54,116 nucleotides of DNA, taken from a virus. The notes beneath the pieces were generated by a model. It ran no database searches, was not told the origin of the DNA, and was given only the letters and a program-made list of their open reading frames with translations. The translations under genes and the position numbers were made by a program. Location of the stretch: the IMG/VR virus record IMGVR_UViG_3300027898_000011, positions 1 through 54,116 of that record; one strand, written 5' to 3'. The stretch's first letter is position 1, and each line of letters starts with the position of its first letter. Positions 7,027 to 15,912 of the stretch are shown here, piece after piece.

Positions 7027-7523
7027 CGTTAGTATTAGGTGTTGATCCTGGGTTTTCGGGGGCGTTTGCGTGGCTAGACTACCGCGCCGCCGGGGATTAC
7101 GAAATCACACGTATCGAAGACATGCCGGTGGTTTCTAAGACGGTGGGGCGAGGCCAGAGAGCGCGGCTAGACATTGAAGGCGTACATTCTCTGTTGTCTC
7201 AAGCCACCGTCAAAGGTTGCGCTCTTGTGGTCATAGAAGACCCAGGAGCGCGACCAGCCCAGGCAGGAGCCATGGCGTTTGGGTTTGGTTTGGGCATCCT
7301 GCACGACGCTATTTGGGTGCAGAAACTTCGGTTAGAGACCATTGTGCCTACTAAGTGGAAACGAGAGCTTCGCGTACCGAAGGATAAAACAGAAGCGGTG
7401 CAGCGGGCTGACGAGTTGTTTCCCGCCCACAGAGCGCTGTTCAGAGGTCCGCGCGGCGGGCTGTTGGACGGTCGGGCCGAGGCGGCCATTATCGCCCTAT
7501 ACGGAGCAAAATTTTTGCTCTGA
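7023..7523 (+). CDS. ruvC: RuvC-like Holliday junction resolvase
   Basis: 166 residues, GTG start overlapping the preceding stop. The RNase H-like fold is clear: GVDPGFSGAFAWLD (Asp8), VVIEDPGARP with the second acidic residue near 72, and a C-terminal DGRAEAAIIALYG with the final acidic cluster. RuvC-type nucleases cut four-way junctions in recombination intermediates. Phage versions resolve branched replicative DNA before packaging. Length is typical for the family. It sits among small early genes upstream of the replication block. Confidence 0.85.
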   Translation: MTLVLGVDPGFSGAFAWLDYRAAGDYEITRIEDMPVVSKTVGRGQRARLDIEGVHSLLSQATVKGCALVVIEDPGARPAQAGAMAFGFGLGILHDAIWVQKLRLETIVPTKWKRELRVPKDKTEAVQRADELFPAHRALFRGPRGGLLDGRAEAAIIALYGAKFLL

Positions 7524-7576
7524 CGTTGAAACCCACCGCAACAGACCTAGTTATACATAGCTAATAGGAGAGTCAC

Positions 7577-7786
7577 ATGAACAGACGCAAGCGTTTGCCG
7601 CCACATATCGGTGGCAAAGTTGAGGTAGCCATCGGATTCGATTTTGGGCTTAACAAAGTTCTGACGGCTCTCATTCGCCCGGATAAGTCAATGAAGATGC
7701 CGCCGCGTCCGCTGACGGACAAAGATCGCGCGTATCTGCGCCCGGGCACCAGCAAGCGCCGTATGGACCGGAGGGCGGTAGCATGA
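7577..7786 (+). CDS. Small basic hypothetical protein
   Basis: 69 residues, strongly basic at both ends (MNRRKRLPPH and SKRRMDRRAVA), with AGGAGAG upstream of the ATG after a 53-base gap, so a new translational unit starts here. The middle (KVEVAIGFDFGLNKVLTALI) has a GFDFG motif. No family recognised. Overlaps the next gene by four bases (ATGA). Confidence 0.6.
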   Translation: MNRRKRLPPHIGGKVEVAIGFDFGLNKVLTALIRPDKSMKMPPRPLTDKDRAYLRPGTSKRRMDRRAVA

Positions 7787-8013
7787 CGGATATTTGCGTT
7801 GAATCGGCGGATGCTGTTATTTCTAGCCGCTATATGCTAGCCGGTGTAGAAGCCGACAAGCCAAAAACGGTGCGCTGGATTCAAAGCGTTTCGGTGGCCG
7901 CCGTAGGCCCGGAGCATGTACGCTATATCGTGGCCCTGTGTGACGATGGCACCCTTTGGGCTCTTGACGTGCGGGGTGTATGGGCCAAGCTGCCAGGAGT
8001 GCCGCAGACATGA
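7783..8013 (+). CDS. Hypothetical protein, 76 aa
   Basis: ATGA-coupled to the gene before and to the gene after. The C-terminal half reads like a small antiparallel sheet: a strand VRYIVALCDDGTLWALD followed by VRGVWAKLPG, reminiscent of single beta-propeller-like repeats in other phage proteins. No assignment. Confidence 0.6.
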   Translation: MTDICVESADAVISSRYMLAGVEADKPKTVRWIQSVSVAAVGPEHVRYIVALCDDGTLWALDVRGVWAKLPGVPQT

Positions 8014-8219
8014 CCGAATCCGACAACCAACTTTATGTTGAAATCATAGCTAAGATTATTTGTGAATGGATGGGGCACGACGAAGAAGATTGGGATTACT
8101 ATGCTGATCTTGCCAAAGAAATACTTGGCACCGCGCCTTGCGTTGGTTATTCTCAAGGCTACAAAAACGGCGTAGAAGACGAGGCCAAGCGACACGCGGA
8201 GGGTCTGGTCTATGACTGA
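8010..8219 (+). CDS. Acidic hypothetical protein, 69 aa
   Basis: ATG at 8010 overlaps the previous stop; the earlier in-frame ATG at 7980 lies within the preceding gene. Very acidic (WMGHDEEDWDYYADLAKEIL), which is a property of DNA-mimic and other anti-host proteins but is not specific. C-terminus YSQGYKNGVEDEAKRHAEG is helical. Overlaps the next gene by eight bases. Confidence 0.6.
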   Translation: MTESDNQLYVEIIAKIICEWMGHDEEDWDYYADLAKEILGTAPCVGYSQGYKNGVEDEAKRHAEGLVYD

Positions 8220-8406
8220 TCGCTTTGTCTGCATTCGCACCCAAGAAGGGCGGTTTCAGATCACCGACAAGAAATCCACGCACTACGTGCTGGATTGTCC
8301 TAACTACGAAGAGGCCGCGTGGATCACACGCCTTCTAAACCTAGGGAACAATATCAATGAGCGGGACGAACTTAACGACAAACCGACCTTACCTGACGCT
8401 TCTTAA
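8212..8406 (+). CDS. Small hypothetical protein, 64 aa
   Basis: Starts inside the end of the previous gene. Pattern RFVCIRTQEGRFQITDK then YVLDCPNYEEAAWITRLLN suggests two strands and a helix. The last 50 bases overlap the next gene, an unusually long overlap for this cluster. No family recognised. Confidence 0.55.
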   Translation: MTDRFVCIRTQEGRFQITDKKSTHYVLDCPNYEEAAWITRLLNLGNNINERDELNDKPTLPDAS

Positions 8407-8680
8407 GGAAGCCCTTCCGCATATCGCGGCTTCTACCCTATTCGGCGCTCAGGCTTTGGCCAAAGAAATTTCTGCCTACATCGATCAACCCACCGCAATC
8501 GACATTACCTGGGATGGCTTCGAGTGCAAGGTCGGTGGGGTGTTTGCCGGGCGCGTGGAAGAGCTTCCTGGCGGGATTGGCTGGGCTGTCAAAGATAGCT
8601 CGGTGCTGGTTACGTCCGTCTATCCTAGTTGGAGCGCGGCGGTTGACGCTTTGCAGGCGGCTGTTAGGGGCCAGTCATGA
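8357..8680 (+). CDS. Hypothetical protein, 107 aa
   Basis: Starts at ATG 8357 within the previous gene, with GGAAC upstream. After a helical N-terminus (PHIAASTLFGAQALAKEISA), residues 48-100 form an apparent small sheet-helix domain (ITWDGFECKVGGVFAGRVEE, then SWSAAVDALQAAV). Ends ATGA-coupled to the next gene. No known family. Confidence 0.6.
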   Translation: MSGTNLTTNRPYLTLLKEALPHIAASTLFGAQALAKEISAYIDQPTAIDITWDGFECKVGGVFAGRVEELPGGIGWAVKDSSVLVTSVYPSWSAAVDALQAAVRGQS

Positions 8681-8958
8681 TTAGCGTTGGCATTTTCATC
8701 AATGGGCGGCTGATTGAGCGCGTTGACGCGGTTAATAAAGGCCGCGCAACTCGAGACGGTCTTTGCACTCGTTATGAGGTTACAGACGGTTTGACGGACG
8801 AACCGCTGGGCCAGGTTTTGCATGAGCGTGAACGTGGAGCCGTGGCTCTTGCCAAAAAGCTGTTGGAGCATCTTCCAGAAAAGCGCTGGACGGAAAGCGA
8901 CGAGCTACGTTTGTTCATGGCAAATATGGACGACATTAAGGAAAGAACCGGCGCGTAA
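8677..8958 (+). CDS. Hypothetical protein, 93 aa
   Basis: ATGA-coupled. N-terminal beta hairpin-like segment (ISVGIFINGRLIERVDAV), then a helical C-terminal half with KRWTESDELRLFM. Its stop codon TAA overlaps the ATG of the helicase gene, so it is probably co-translated with the replication block. Confidence 0.6.
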   Translation: MISVGIFINGRLIERVDAVNKGRATRDGLCTRYEVTDGLTDEPLGQVLHERERGAVALAKKLLEHLPEKRWTESDELRLFMANMDDIKERTGA

Positions 8959-10319
8959 TGCCCCTTCAACTCCACCCTTATCAAGAAGAAGGCGCGTCCT
9001 TTCTCGCTCAGCGCCGTAGGGCGGGTCTGTTTGACGACATGGGCCTGGGCAAGACGGCGCAGACAATCCGCGCCCTTGACCTCCGTAGGGCGGTTAAAGG
9101 CATGGTGGTCTGTCCGGCTGCGGTGCGGCAGACATGGGTGGGCGAGTTCGCCAAGTTCTCTAGCCTTAACCGACGGGTAGCCAAGGCCACCACCATTCAC
9201 GATTTTAGGGCGTGGCAGCGCGGTCTGTATGATGTGATCATCGTTAGTTACGAAATGGCGGCCAAGTGGGCACCGTTAGTGGCCGCAGATTGCATCTGCA
9301 TGGATTTTGTAGTGCTGGACGAGTCTCACTACCTTAAGTCCATTGCGGCTGTCAGGACGCAGAAAATCCTTGGCCCAGAGGCGGCGGGCGATGGTTTAAC
9401 CGCCTGGGCGGATGCGGCGTGGTACTTGTCAGGGACGCCCGTGCCTAACGATCCTATAGACATTCACACTTTTCTCTACTCCACCGGAGCCACGCCGTTA
9501 AACCTTAACGAATTCCGCCGGGAGTATTTTACTAGCTACGCTCGGACGTTTAGCCCGGCGCACGAAGTTAATGAAGACAAAATTGACGAGCTTCGGGAAC
9601 TGTTAGACCGTTACCGCATTCGTAGAACACTAGCAACAGCGGGGCTCGAATTACCAGAAATCTTCATAACCGACACCGTCATTGACGGGGATACGTCAGC
9701 GGTTAAGCAGCTTTTGCTCGCCCATCCAGGGTTGGATCAGCTTATTGTTCAGGTACTTGAGCAAGGTTCCGGGTTGTCCGGTATTACTCTTGATGTTTCT
9801 GGGCATATTGCGACCCTGCGCCGCTTGATTGGCGAGGCAAAAGCACTACCTTACGCTAAGATGCTGCTAGAGGAACTTCACAGTGGAACAGAAAAAGCCG
9901 TTGTGTTCGGAATCCACAAGCAGTGCCTACAGATCGTGGCAGACTATCTTACAAGCCACGGGATTAGGTGCGTGTCTGTCACCGGAGACGTTAAGGAAGA
10001 CGACCGTGTTGCAAACATGGCCGAGTTCCAAAACGACCCGGCGTGCCGAGTTTTTCTCGGAAATATCAGGGCCGCCGGTGTCGGCCTGACTCTGACAGCC
10101 GCCAACCGGATTGACATGCTAGAAAGCGACTGGACGCCAGCGGGCAATGCGCAAGCGATTAAGCGCGTCCACCGTATCTCGCAGGTCAGGAACGTTCTCG
10201 CCCGTTTCATTACTTTGGCGAAGTCGTTTGACGAAACTGTTAACGCCATTGTGGCAGAGAAAACCCGCAGAATTGCGGCCATAGATGATGTAGGAGCTAT
10301 GTATGCCAACCCTGTTTAA
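8958..10319 (+). CDS. SNF2-family DNA helicase/ATPase
   Basis: 453 residues, a compact superfamily 2 SNF2-type motor. Motif I DDMGLGKTA at 26-34, motif II DESH at 121-124, motif III SGTP at 158-161. In the second RecA lobe: GNIRAAGVGLTLT (motif V) and QAIKRVHRISQ at 399-409 (motif VI). Phage SNF2 proteins of this size usually sit with DNA polymerase genes and are thought to help remodel or unwind DNA during replication or recombination. TAATG-coupled to the preceding gene; overlaps the next by 17 bases. No extra nuclease or HNH domain is attached. Confidence 0.88.
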   Translation: MPLQLHPYQEEGASFLAQRRRAGLFDDMGLGKTAQTIRALDLRRAVKGMVVCPAAVRQTWVGEFAKFSSLNRRVAKATTIHDFRAWQRGLYDVIIVSYEMAAKWAPLVAADCICMDFVVLDESHYLKSIAAVRTQKILGPEAAGDGLTAWADAAWYLSGTPVPNDPIDIHTFLYSTGATPLNLNEFRREYFTSYARTFSPAHEVNEDKIDELRELLDRYRIRRTLATAGLELPEIFITDTVIDGDTSAVKQLLLAHPGLDQLIVQVLEQGSGLSGITLDVSGHIATLRRLIGEAKALPYAKMLLEELHSGTEKAVVFGIHKQCLQIVADYLTSHGIRCVSVTGDVKEDDRVANMAEFQNDPACRVFLGNIRAAGVGLTLTAANRIDMLESDWTPAGNAQAIKRVHRISQVRNVLARFITLAKSFDETVNAIVAEKTRRIAAIDDVGAMYANPV

Positions 10320-10584
10320 CTACGACGAAATCCGCCGTCGGGTCGCTAATCAGAATCATGAAGACACGCCTATGGTGCTGGCCTTCTTTGCGCTGACTCA
10401 GGCGGTCTGCTTCGCTATTGAGAACGGTTGCGACATGGCCGATCTTAATGATGCGTTTTGGGAACTTGACGCCACCATGGCGGAAATTGACCTTAATGTT
10501 CCCGGCGACGACGCTCAAGTAGCGCAATTTGTATTGCGAGCTTTCCGTGATGCCGCTAATGCGGCGGGCGTGCTGAAGGAATAA
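10303..10584 (+). CDS. Hypothetical protein, 93 aa
   Basis: Overlaps the helicase gene by 17 bases. Entirely helical in appearance, acidic in the middle (NGCDMADLNDAFWELDATMAE), ending ALRNAA-like (FRDAANAAGVLKE). Placed between helicase and nuclease genes, so it may be an accessory replication factor, but no family is recognised. Confidence 0.55.
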   Translation: MPTLFNYDEIRRRVANQNHEDTPMVLAFFALTQAVCFAIENGCDMADLNDAFWELDATMAEIDLNVPGDDAQVAQFVLRAFRDAANAAGVLKE

Positions 10585-10589
10585 TCAGC

Positions 10590-11024
10590 ATGAAGATTCA
10601 TATTGAACTTGACACTGATTTTGGTGACGACGTTGCGGCGCTGCGTGCTATTGCCGGGGTTTTTGCCCCGGCGGTAGAGGTTAAGGTTCGTACGGGCACG
10701 TCTGAGTTAGCCGCTCAGCTTTTTAACCCGCCGGGAAACCAAGAACCGGCGAAAATTGCAGCTACTAGCGGCTACGTTACCGTTTTGCCCGACACGGACA
10801 AGACGCAACCGCGACAGGAAGCGGTTGTTGAGCCTTCTTCGGTCACTATTGACGACATGAAGGCGGTCATGGGGCGGTTTATCGCCACCCCCACGTCCGG
10901 TGGGCCTGCGGCTCTTGTGGCGCTGTTGAAGCCCTACGGCGCTTCGTGCCTGATTGGTGAAAATCAGCTTGATCCGAAGCACTATGCGGCGGTTAAAGCT
11001 GACATTGAGAAGGCGCTTGCATAA
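10590..11024 (+). CDS. Hypothetical replication-region protein, 144 aa
   Basis: Begins MKIHIELDTDFGDDVAAL. A linker rich in proline and threonine separates this from a C-terminal helical domain of about 60 residues (SVTIDDMKAVMGRFIA through VKADIEKALA). That C-terminal pattern, a helix followed by a GA-x-x-L turn and a final helix, resembles small C-terminal modules I know from phage ssDNA-annealing and accessory proteins. This is a loose similarity only. Stop overlaps the next start (TAATG-type). Confidence 0.5.
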   Translation: MKIHIELDTDFGDDVAALRAIAGVFAPAVEVKVRTGTSELAAQLFNPPGNQEPAKIAATSGYVTVLPDTDKTQPRQEAVVEPSSVTIDDMKAVMGRFIATPTSGGPAALVALLKPYGASCLIGENQLDPKHYAAVKADIEKALA

Positions 11025-11191
11025 TGGACGATGAAGCTTTTAAGCGCATGGTGATTAACTTAGAAGAGTTAGTTGCTGACGCCTCTGCTTTTGGCCGTGT
11101 TTACGGACCCAAAACCATTGAAATTATCGTTACCACAGACGACGGCGATGTGCTTACCACAACGCTTGAATTTGAAAAGGTCAAGAAGTAA
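11024..11191 (+). CDS. Small hypothetical protein, 55 aa
   Basis: ATG at 11024 overlaps the previous stop, and its TAA overlaps the ATG of the DUF2800 gene. Helical N-terminus (FKRMVINLEELVADA) followed by two predicted strands (TIEIIVTTDDGDVLTTTLEF). Coding support is positional and by codon usage; no family recognised. Confidence 0.55.
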   Translation: MDDEAFKRMVINLEELVADASAFGRVYGPKTIEIIVTTDDGDVLTTTLEFEKVKK

Positions 11192-12402
11192 TGTCTGACG
11201 GGCACGGCGAAAGAAAACACGCAAAATACAGTGGTTCTAATGTGTTTCGCTTTCGCCGCTGTCCGGCTCAGGCTCGCTTTGCGCGATCACTAAACCGGCC
11301 TGCGCGGGACACGCAATATGCCGAAGAAGGCACAAAAGTTCACGAGCTACTGGAATGGTGCCTGACGGAGGGCCACAACCCCACCGACCACGAGCATTAC
11401 AGCGAAAAACGTTACGCCAGCGTCGAGTATGTATTGAATTACGTGGCCGCGTTGCGCGTTACGCATCCCGATATTGTTATCCGTCAAGAGCAGATCGTTT
11501 ATTTTCCTCAAAACGTAGTGCCAAAAGACGATTGCTGCGGACTGGCGGATATTGTATGGTTTTCGCCCTCCGCCGGTGTCGGTGGGGTTATTGACTACAA
11601 GAACGGATACCAAATCGTCGATGATCCCGAATATAACGACCAGCTTTGGTTTTACGGCACTGCTGCTTTTTGGTCTTTACCTGTTTCTCGCGTCACTTTG
11701 GCTATCATTCAGCCAAACGGTCCTTGCGCGCCTGTCAGGGAACACACAATTGATGCGACAGAATTGTTGCAGTTTGCTGCCGACATTAACAAAGTTCTTA
11801 TGGATTGCGAAGCCTCAGACGCTCGGTTGGTCCCTGGCGATTGGTGCACGAGTTGCGGAGTCGGTGCGGAGTGCGGAGCGCGTGAGCGTGAAGCCATTGA
11901 AGCTTTGACCGGCAAGCCCGGCCCTCACACCTATCTTGCGGTGGACGAAATACCCAAGGCGGGTGAGATTGACGTTGCCCGCTGGGCGGCGATTAGGGCC
12001 AAGGCCAAGTTCATTCGTAAATGGCTAGACGACATTGACGACGCCGCGCTGGCTTACGCTTTAGAGGGCGGCGAAATCCCGGGCGAGAAACTCGTCCAGG
12101 CTAACCCGCGCCGTCAGTGGTCAGCAGGCCCCAGGGGCACCGCCGAGGCGCTCAGCGAGCTTTTGGGTGTTCCTGCTGAGCGGTTTTTAGAGACGGACGT
12201 TATCGGCATCACAAAAGCCGAGGCGTTAGTCAAGGAAGCCGCGAAGAAAGCTCCGAACCCTGACGATCTGCGCGAACGCTTTGCTCGCCTGACGTTTAAG
12301 CAATCGTCCGGTAATCTTTCTCTTGTTAGCGTGGACGATAAGCGTCCTGCGTATAACGCGGCTAAGTCTACGTTTGGCCTTGTTTTGCCAGCAGAGGAAT
12401 AA
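11191..12402 (+). CDS. DUF2800-type PD-(D/E)XK nuclease
   Basis: 403 residues. Early motif AEEGTKVHELLEW, then GLADIVWFSP (acidic residue), IDYKNGYQIVD with the D-x-K catalytic pair, and NDQLWFYGTAAF with the QxxxY helix, the order seen in Cas4/RecB-like PD-(D/E)XK nucleases. Cysteines in CTSCGVGAECGAR could form a small metal cluster. DUF2800 proteins are found next to DUF2815, SNF2 helicase and family A polymerase genes in many phages and are presumed recombination or replication exonucleases. The C-terminal 150 residues are helical. Confidence 0.85.
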   Translation: MSDGHGERKHAKYSGSNVFRFRRCPAQARFARSLNRPARDTQYAEEGTKVHELLEWCLTEGHNPTDHEHYSEKRYASVEYVLNYVAALRVTHPDIVIRQEQIVYFPQNVVPKDDCCGLADIVWFSPSAGVGGVIDYKNGYQIVDDPEYNDQLWFYGTAAFWSLPVSRVTLAIIQPNGPCAPVREHTIDATELLQFAADINKVLMDCEASDARLVPGDWCTSCGVGAECGAREREAIEALTGKPGPHTYLAVDEIPKAGEIDVARWAAIRAKAKFIRKWLDDIDDAALAYALEGGEIPGEKLVQANPRRQWSAGPRGTAEALSELLGVPAERFLETDVIGITKAEALVKEAAKKAPNPDDLRERFARLTFKQSSGNLSLVSVDDKRPAYNAAKSTFGLVLPAEE

Positions 12403-12405
12403 CTC

Positions 12406-12675
12406 ATGACAAGAAAACAAATAAAAAAGCGATTAGAAGAGATAAAAAAGAAGTATCAGTTGGCGCGCCTTGAAGAACTAAAACTTCAAACTGCTTGCCC
12501 TCACGCCGATTTAACCTATGTTTATTTAGGCAGCACCGGAAACTACGATCCAAGCGCAGATTCTACTTGGATTGATTGGAAATGTTCTGATTGCGAAAAA
12601 CAGTGGCGCACTCCGCAAGGGCGCGAGTTTTTAACTAAATATCCCCATGCGGTAGATAAAACATACAGCCGTTAA
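12406..12675 (+). CDS. Small zinc-finger-like hypothetical protein
   Basis: 89 residues, strongly basic N-terminal helix (MTRKQIKKRLEEIKKKYQ) followed by CPHADL and, 40 residues later, CSDCEKQW, a plausible CxH...CxxC zinc site. GAGGAATAA precedes the start. Richer in A and T than its neighbours. No named family. Confidence 0.6.
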   Translation: MTRKQIKKRLEEIKKKYQLARLEELKLQTACPHADLTYVYLGSTGNYDPSADSTWIDWKCSDCEKQWRTPQGREFLTKYPHAVDKTYSR

Positions 12676-12731
12676 CCCTTGAACTACGCTTAGACTTGAT
12701 TAGCTAATATGATTCCACAGGAGAGAAGGAT

Positions 12732-12920
12732 ATGATTTTGCCAGATGTTACGGTTGAGCGTAAGCTCACCTATGATGGCAAACCCTACGTTATTGTTACG
12801 GCAGCAGGCCGGGGTTACAATGACGACCGGGTTGCAGTTTTTAGCGGTCCCGACGCAGAAAAGTTAGCTTGGGCCTTTTCCGCAGCAGTGTACAACCACA
12901 GAAAAGAGGATAACACTTAA
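12732..12920 (+). CDS. Small hypothetical protein, 62 aa
   Basis: Follows a 56-base gap and has a strong AGGAGAGAAGG ribosome binding site, so it may open a new transcript. All-strand N-terminus (VTVERKLTYDGKPYVIVTAA) and helical end. Its stop overlaps the start of the DUF2815 gene, linking it to the single-strand binding protein. Confidence 0.55.
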   Translation: MILPDVTVERKLTYDGKPYVIVTAAGRGYNDDRVAVFSGPDAEKLAWAFSAAVYNHRKEDNT

Positions 12921-13633
12921 TGCCTATGAACCATTCCGCTAAGTCAGACGAGTGGATTAGTAAGGCCGTAGCGGCCAATCCGATTAAAGTGGCCGCCAAC
13001 GGCAACATCATCACTTGTCCGGTGCGGATTACCTACGCCAACGTTTTCCGGCCCGCACCGCCCCAGCGTGGGGAAGTTGCAGACCCGAACAAGACGCCTA
13101 AGTTTGGCGCTACGTTCTTGTTCCCGCCCGGAGTTGAAGGCCAGATTGAGAGTGTGATTAAGCCTGCTCTTCTTAACATGGCTCGCATCACGTTCCCGCG
13201 TAACTTTGACCCCGACACTGGCGAAGTGTCAGGTTTGCACTTTCCGATCCGTAGCCAAAGCGAAAAGATCGATCTTCAAGGTTTTACTCGTGGCGCGCTG
13301 TTCTTCAACGCAACCTCGAAGTATAAGCCGCAGATTGTCGATACGTCGATGAACGAAATCACTGACGAGTCCCGCATCTATAACGGTCTGTGGGTGCTGG
13401 CCGCGCTTAATCCGTACACATTTAATGATCCGAAGAAGAAGGGTCTTTCCCTTGGCCTTCAGATGCTTATGGTGTTCTCGGATGACACTAAGCTGGTTTC
13501 CGCTAAGGCCGATCCTGCCGCCGCGTTTGCGGGGGTAAAGATCGACTCTACGTTCGATGTGGACAATGCGTTCGGTCAGGCTAAGACTGAGCCGCCTGCT
13601 CGAACGGGTGCCGACACGACTAAGTTGTGGTAA
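12920..13633 (+). CDS. DUF2815 protein, presumed ssDNA-binding
   Basis: 237 residues. N-terminal segment VRITYANVFRPAPPQ, PKFGATFLFPPG, and a central IYNGLWVLAALNPYTFN match the DUF2815 pattern. This family has an OB-like single-strand DNA-binding fold and is encoded beside phage DNA polymerases. The C-terminus is acidic with a terminal tryptophan (ADTTKLW), comparable to the acidic tails by which SSB proteins recruit partners. Directly followed by a hairpin terminator and the polymerase gene. Confidence 0.8.
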   Translation: MPMNHSAKSDEWISKAVAANPIKVAANGNIITCPVRITYANVFRPAPPQRGEVADPNKTPKFGATFLFPPGVEGQIESVIKPALLNMARITFPRNFDPDTGEVSGLHFPIRSQSEKIDLQGFTRGALFFNATSKYKPQIVDTSMNEITDESRIYNGLWVLAALNPYTFNDPKKKGLSLGLQMLMVFSDDTKLVSAKADPAAAFAGVKIDSTFDVDNAFGQAKTEPPARTGADTTKLW

Positions 13634-13635
13634 TC

Positions 13636-13658
13636 AGAGGGGCTCCGGCCCCTCTTTT
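13636..13658 (+). terminator. Hairpin after the ssDNA-binding gene
   Basis: AGAGGGGC (13636-13643) pairs perfectly with GCCCCTCT (13648-13655) around a TCCG loop, followed by TTT. The short T-run suggests partial termination. It would lower polymerase expression relative to the abundant binding protein, a common arrangement. Confidence 0.6.
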
Positions 13659-13671
13659 ACTTGGAAATTCA

Positions 13672-15912
13672 GTGGACATTCTACACATAGATTTTGAGTC
13701 CGGTTCGGCAGTAGAACTAGGAGACGTCGGCGTTCACAAATACGCCGAGCATTGGTCTACGCACGTCTATTGCATGGCCTATCGTTTCAATGATGAAGAA
13801 AAACAAATTTGGTACATGTGGGAGTCTTTCCCGCAGCGCGTGATTGACCACGTTGCCGGTGGGGGGATTGTGGTAGCGCATAACGCTTCGTTCGAGCGCG
13901 CGCTTTGGAACGTAGTTCTGCCGCGACCTAACTTAATCGACGGCTACGATCCTATTCCGGTGCCCCGGATGCAGATAGACCAGATGGTCTGTACGATGGC
14001 CCGCGCCGCAGCACTGGCCCTTCCTGGCGGCTTGGATTACATCGCTCGGGTTATGGGGGCCGAATCCCGCAAGGACGACGTAGGCGGCAAGCTTATGATG
14101 AAGTTTGCCAAGCCGCTGACCCGCACCATGGGCGAAGACGGGCGCGAGACTTACACGTTTTACCGCGACCGTGAAGACATGCTGAAGGTGGGTGATTACT
14201 GCCTTCAGGACGTGGAAGTTGAAACGGAAATTGATCGCCTCCTGCTTCAGCACAAGCCGCGCGAGCGGTCTGTATGGTTGCTTGATCAAAAGATTAACGA
14301 CCGGGGCGTGAAGCTTGATTTGGAACTGGTCAAGGTGGCCACCGAAGTTGCCGACGTGGGCGAGGCGCGACTGCACAAGCGCATGGCCGAGATAACCGAG
14401 GGCGCGGTGCCGTCCTGCACCCAGGTTGCCAAGCTGGTAGCCTGGATCAATTCGCGGGGCATTCCGTGCACGTCAATCGCCAAGGGCGTGCAGACGGAGC
14501 TAATCGCTGCTGCCTCGGTCTTGGACCCCACCGTTGAGGAGGCCATACGGTTGCGCCAAGCGGCTGGAAAAGGCACGCCTACCAGCAAATATCAGACCAT
14601 GCTGGACTGCGCCGGTTTTGACGGCAAAGCGCGCGGTCAGCTTATGTACCACGGCGCTACTACAGGCCGGTGGGCCGGGCGGCTTATTCAGTTCCAGAAC
14701 CTTCCGGGGGTTGACCCTGACCGCGATCTAGCGAACGTCGAGGCGGTGGTGGCTATTTTGGGCTGCCCGCATCTGGGCGCGGAAGAAAAAGCTGACGCCA
14801 TACAGATGTTAACCGGCTCTATTATGCCGGTGCTGTCTAAGTCGCTGCGCCACATGCTTGTGGCGTCTGCGGGCTGTCGTTTCATCGGCGGGGACTTGTC
14901 TAACATTGAGGGCTGCGTTGCCGCGTGGCTGGCTGGCGAAGAATGGAAGGTTGAAGCCTACCGCGAGTATCAGGCCAAGCGCGGTCCTGATCTATACATA
15001 GCTACCTATTGTCGTACGTTTGGCGCGGATTTATCTGAGGTAGATAAGTTCCGTAGACAAATCGGTAAGGTTATCGAACTGGCTTGTGGTTTTGGCGGAG
15101 GAATAGGCGCTTTTATTTCAGCCGCTAAAATATACAATATCGATCTTAAAACGCTTGTGGCCCCGGTAAAAGCTATAACACAAGCTGAAGTTTGGGCTAA
15201 AGCGGAAAAACGCTACGAGACGACTTCTAGCGGTAACAGGTATGGTCTAGAGCTAGACGTGTGGTGCGCCGTACGTATAACTGTTGATAACTGGCGTAAC
15301 TCGCATCCGGCCATTACCGGAGGCTGGTACGACCTACAAGACGCGGCCATCCATGCTGTTAGCACGCCGGGCGAAGTTGTTGAAATATTTGGCGGCAAGG
15401 TCGCTTACGTCTACGCAAGGCAGGTGCTTTGGTGCAAGCTGCCAAGTGGCCGGGCTCTGGCCTACCACCGCCCATGGGTTAAAAAATCAACCACGGAAGT
15501 CTTGAAAAACGCTAACGGCGAGACAAAAGTAGTTGAAGAAGACGAAATTGTTGAGCATCTGAAAGACGGATGGGTCCAGACGGGCGAAAACGGCCCCGCG
15601 CGCTACCGTGTTATGTACGAGGGTTACGATAACACGTCGAAGCGCTGGACGCGGTTTAGCCTCTACGGTGGCCATCAGTTTGAGAACATAGTTCAGGCTA
15701 TTGCGAGGGACGTTATGGTTGAAGGTATGTTCCGGGCTGAAGCTAAGGGCTACCCGATTGTCTTGACGGTTCACGACGAACTGTTAACAGACGTGCCGGT
15801 AGGCCATGGTAGTGTGGCAGAATTGCAACAGATTATGTCTACGGTGCCTGATTGGGCAGAAGGGCTGCCTCTAGCAGCGAAAACTTGGGAGGATTTTAGG
15901 TATGCAAAATGA
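13672..15912 (+). CDS. Family A DNA polymerase with 3'-5' exonuclease
   Basis: 746 residues from the GTG at 13672; the open frame begins upstream at 13627 but that would run through the terminator hairpin. N-terminal proofreading domain: HIDFES (Asp7/Glu9), AHNASFERALW, and YCLQDVEVE as Exo III. Polymerase domain: GDLSNIEGCVAAWLAGE (motif A), RRQIGKVIELACGFGGG (motif B) and TVHDELLTDV (motif C). This is the phage replicative polymerase. Motif B has CGFGG where many relatives have a YGxG. The 3' end overlaps the next small gene by 11 bases. Confidence 0.93.
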   Translation: MDILHIDFESGSAVELGDVGVHKYAEHWSTHVYCMAYRFNDEEKQIWYMWESFPQRVIDHVAGGGIVVAHNASFERALWNVVLPRPNLIDGYDPIPVPRMQIDQMVCTMARAAALALPGGLDYIARVMGAESRKDDVGGKLMMKFAKPLTRTMGEDGRETYTFYRDREDMLKVGDYCLQDVEVETEIDRLLLQHKPRERSVWLLDQKINDRGVKLDLELVKVATEVADVGEARLHKRMAEITEGAVPSCTQVAKLVAWINSRGIPCTSIAKGVQTELIAAASVLDPTVEEAIRLRQAAGKGTPTSKYQTMLDCAGFDGKARGQLMYHGATTGRWAGRLIQFQNLPGVDPDRDLANVEAVVAILGCPHLGAEEKADAIQMLTGSIMPVLSKSLRHMLVASAGCRFIGGDLSNIEGCVAAWLAGEEWKVEAYREYQAKRGPDLYIATYCRTFGADLSEVDKFRRQIGKVIELACGFGGGIGAFISAAKIYNIDLKTLVAPVKAITQAEVWAKAEKRYETTSSGNRYGLELDVWCAVRITVDNWRNSHPAITGGWYDLQDAAIHAVSTPGEVVEIFGGKVAYVYARQVLWCKLPSGRALAYHRPWVKKSTTEVLKNANGETKVVEEDEIVEHLKDGWVQTGENGPARYRVMYEGYDNTSKRWTRFSLYGGHQFENIVQAIARDVMVEGMFRAEAKGYPIVLTVHDELLTDVPVGHGSVAELQQIMSTVPDWAEGLPLAAKTWEDFRYAK

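Noticed and set aside
12676-12731. Promoter with TTGAAC (12679) and TAATAT (12705)
   Set aside because: The spacing is 20 bases and the -35 is poor; too weak to list, although the gap and strong ribosome binding site leave a promoter possible.
13627-13671. Upstream start for the DNA polymerase frame
   Set aside because: It would place the start within the ssDNA-binding gene and translate through the hairpin terminator; the GTG at 13672 begins right at the conserved exonuclease domain.
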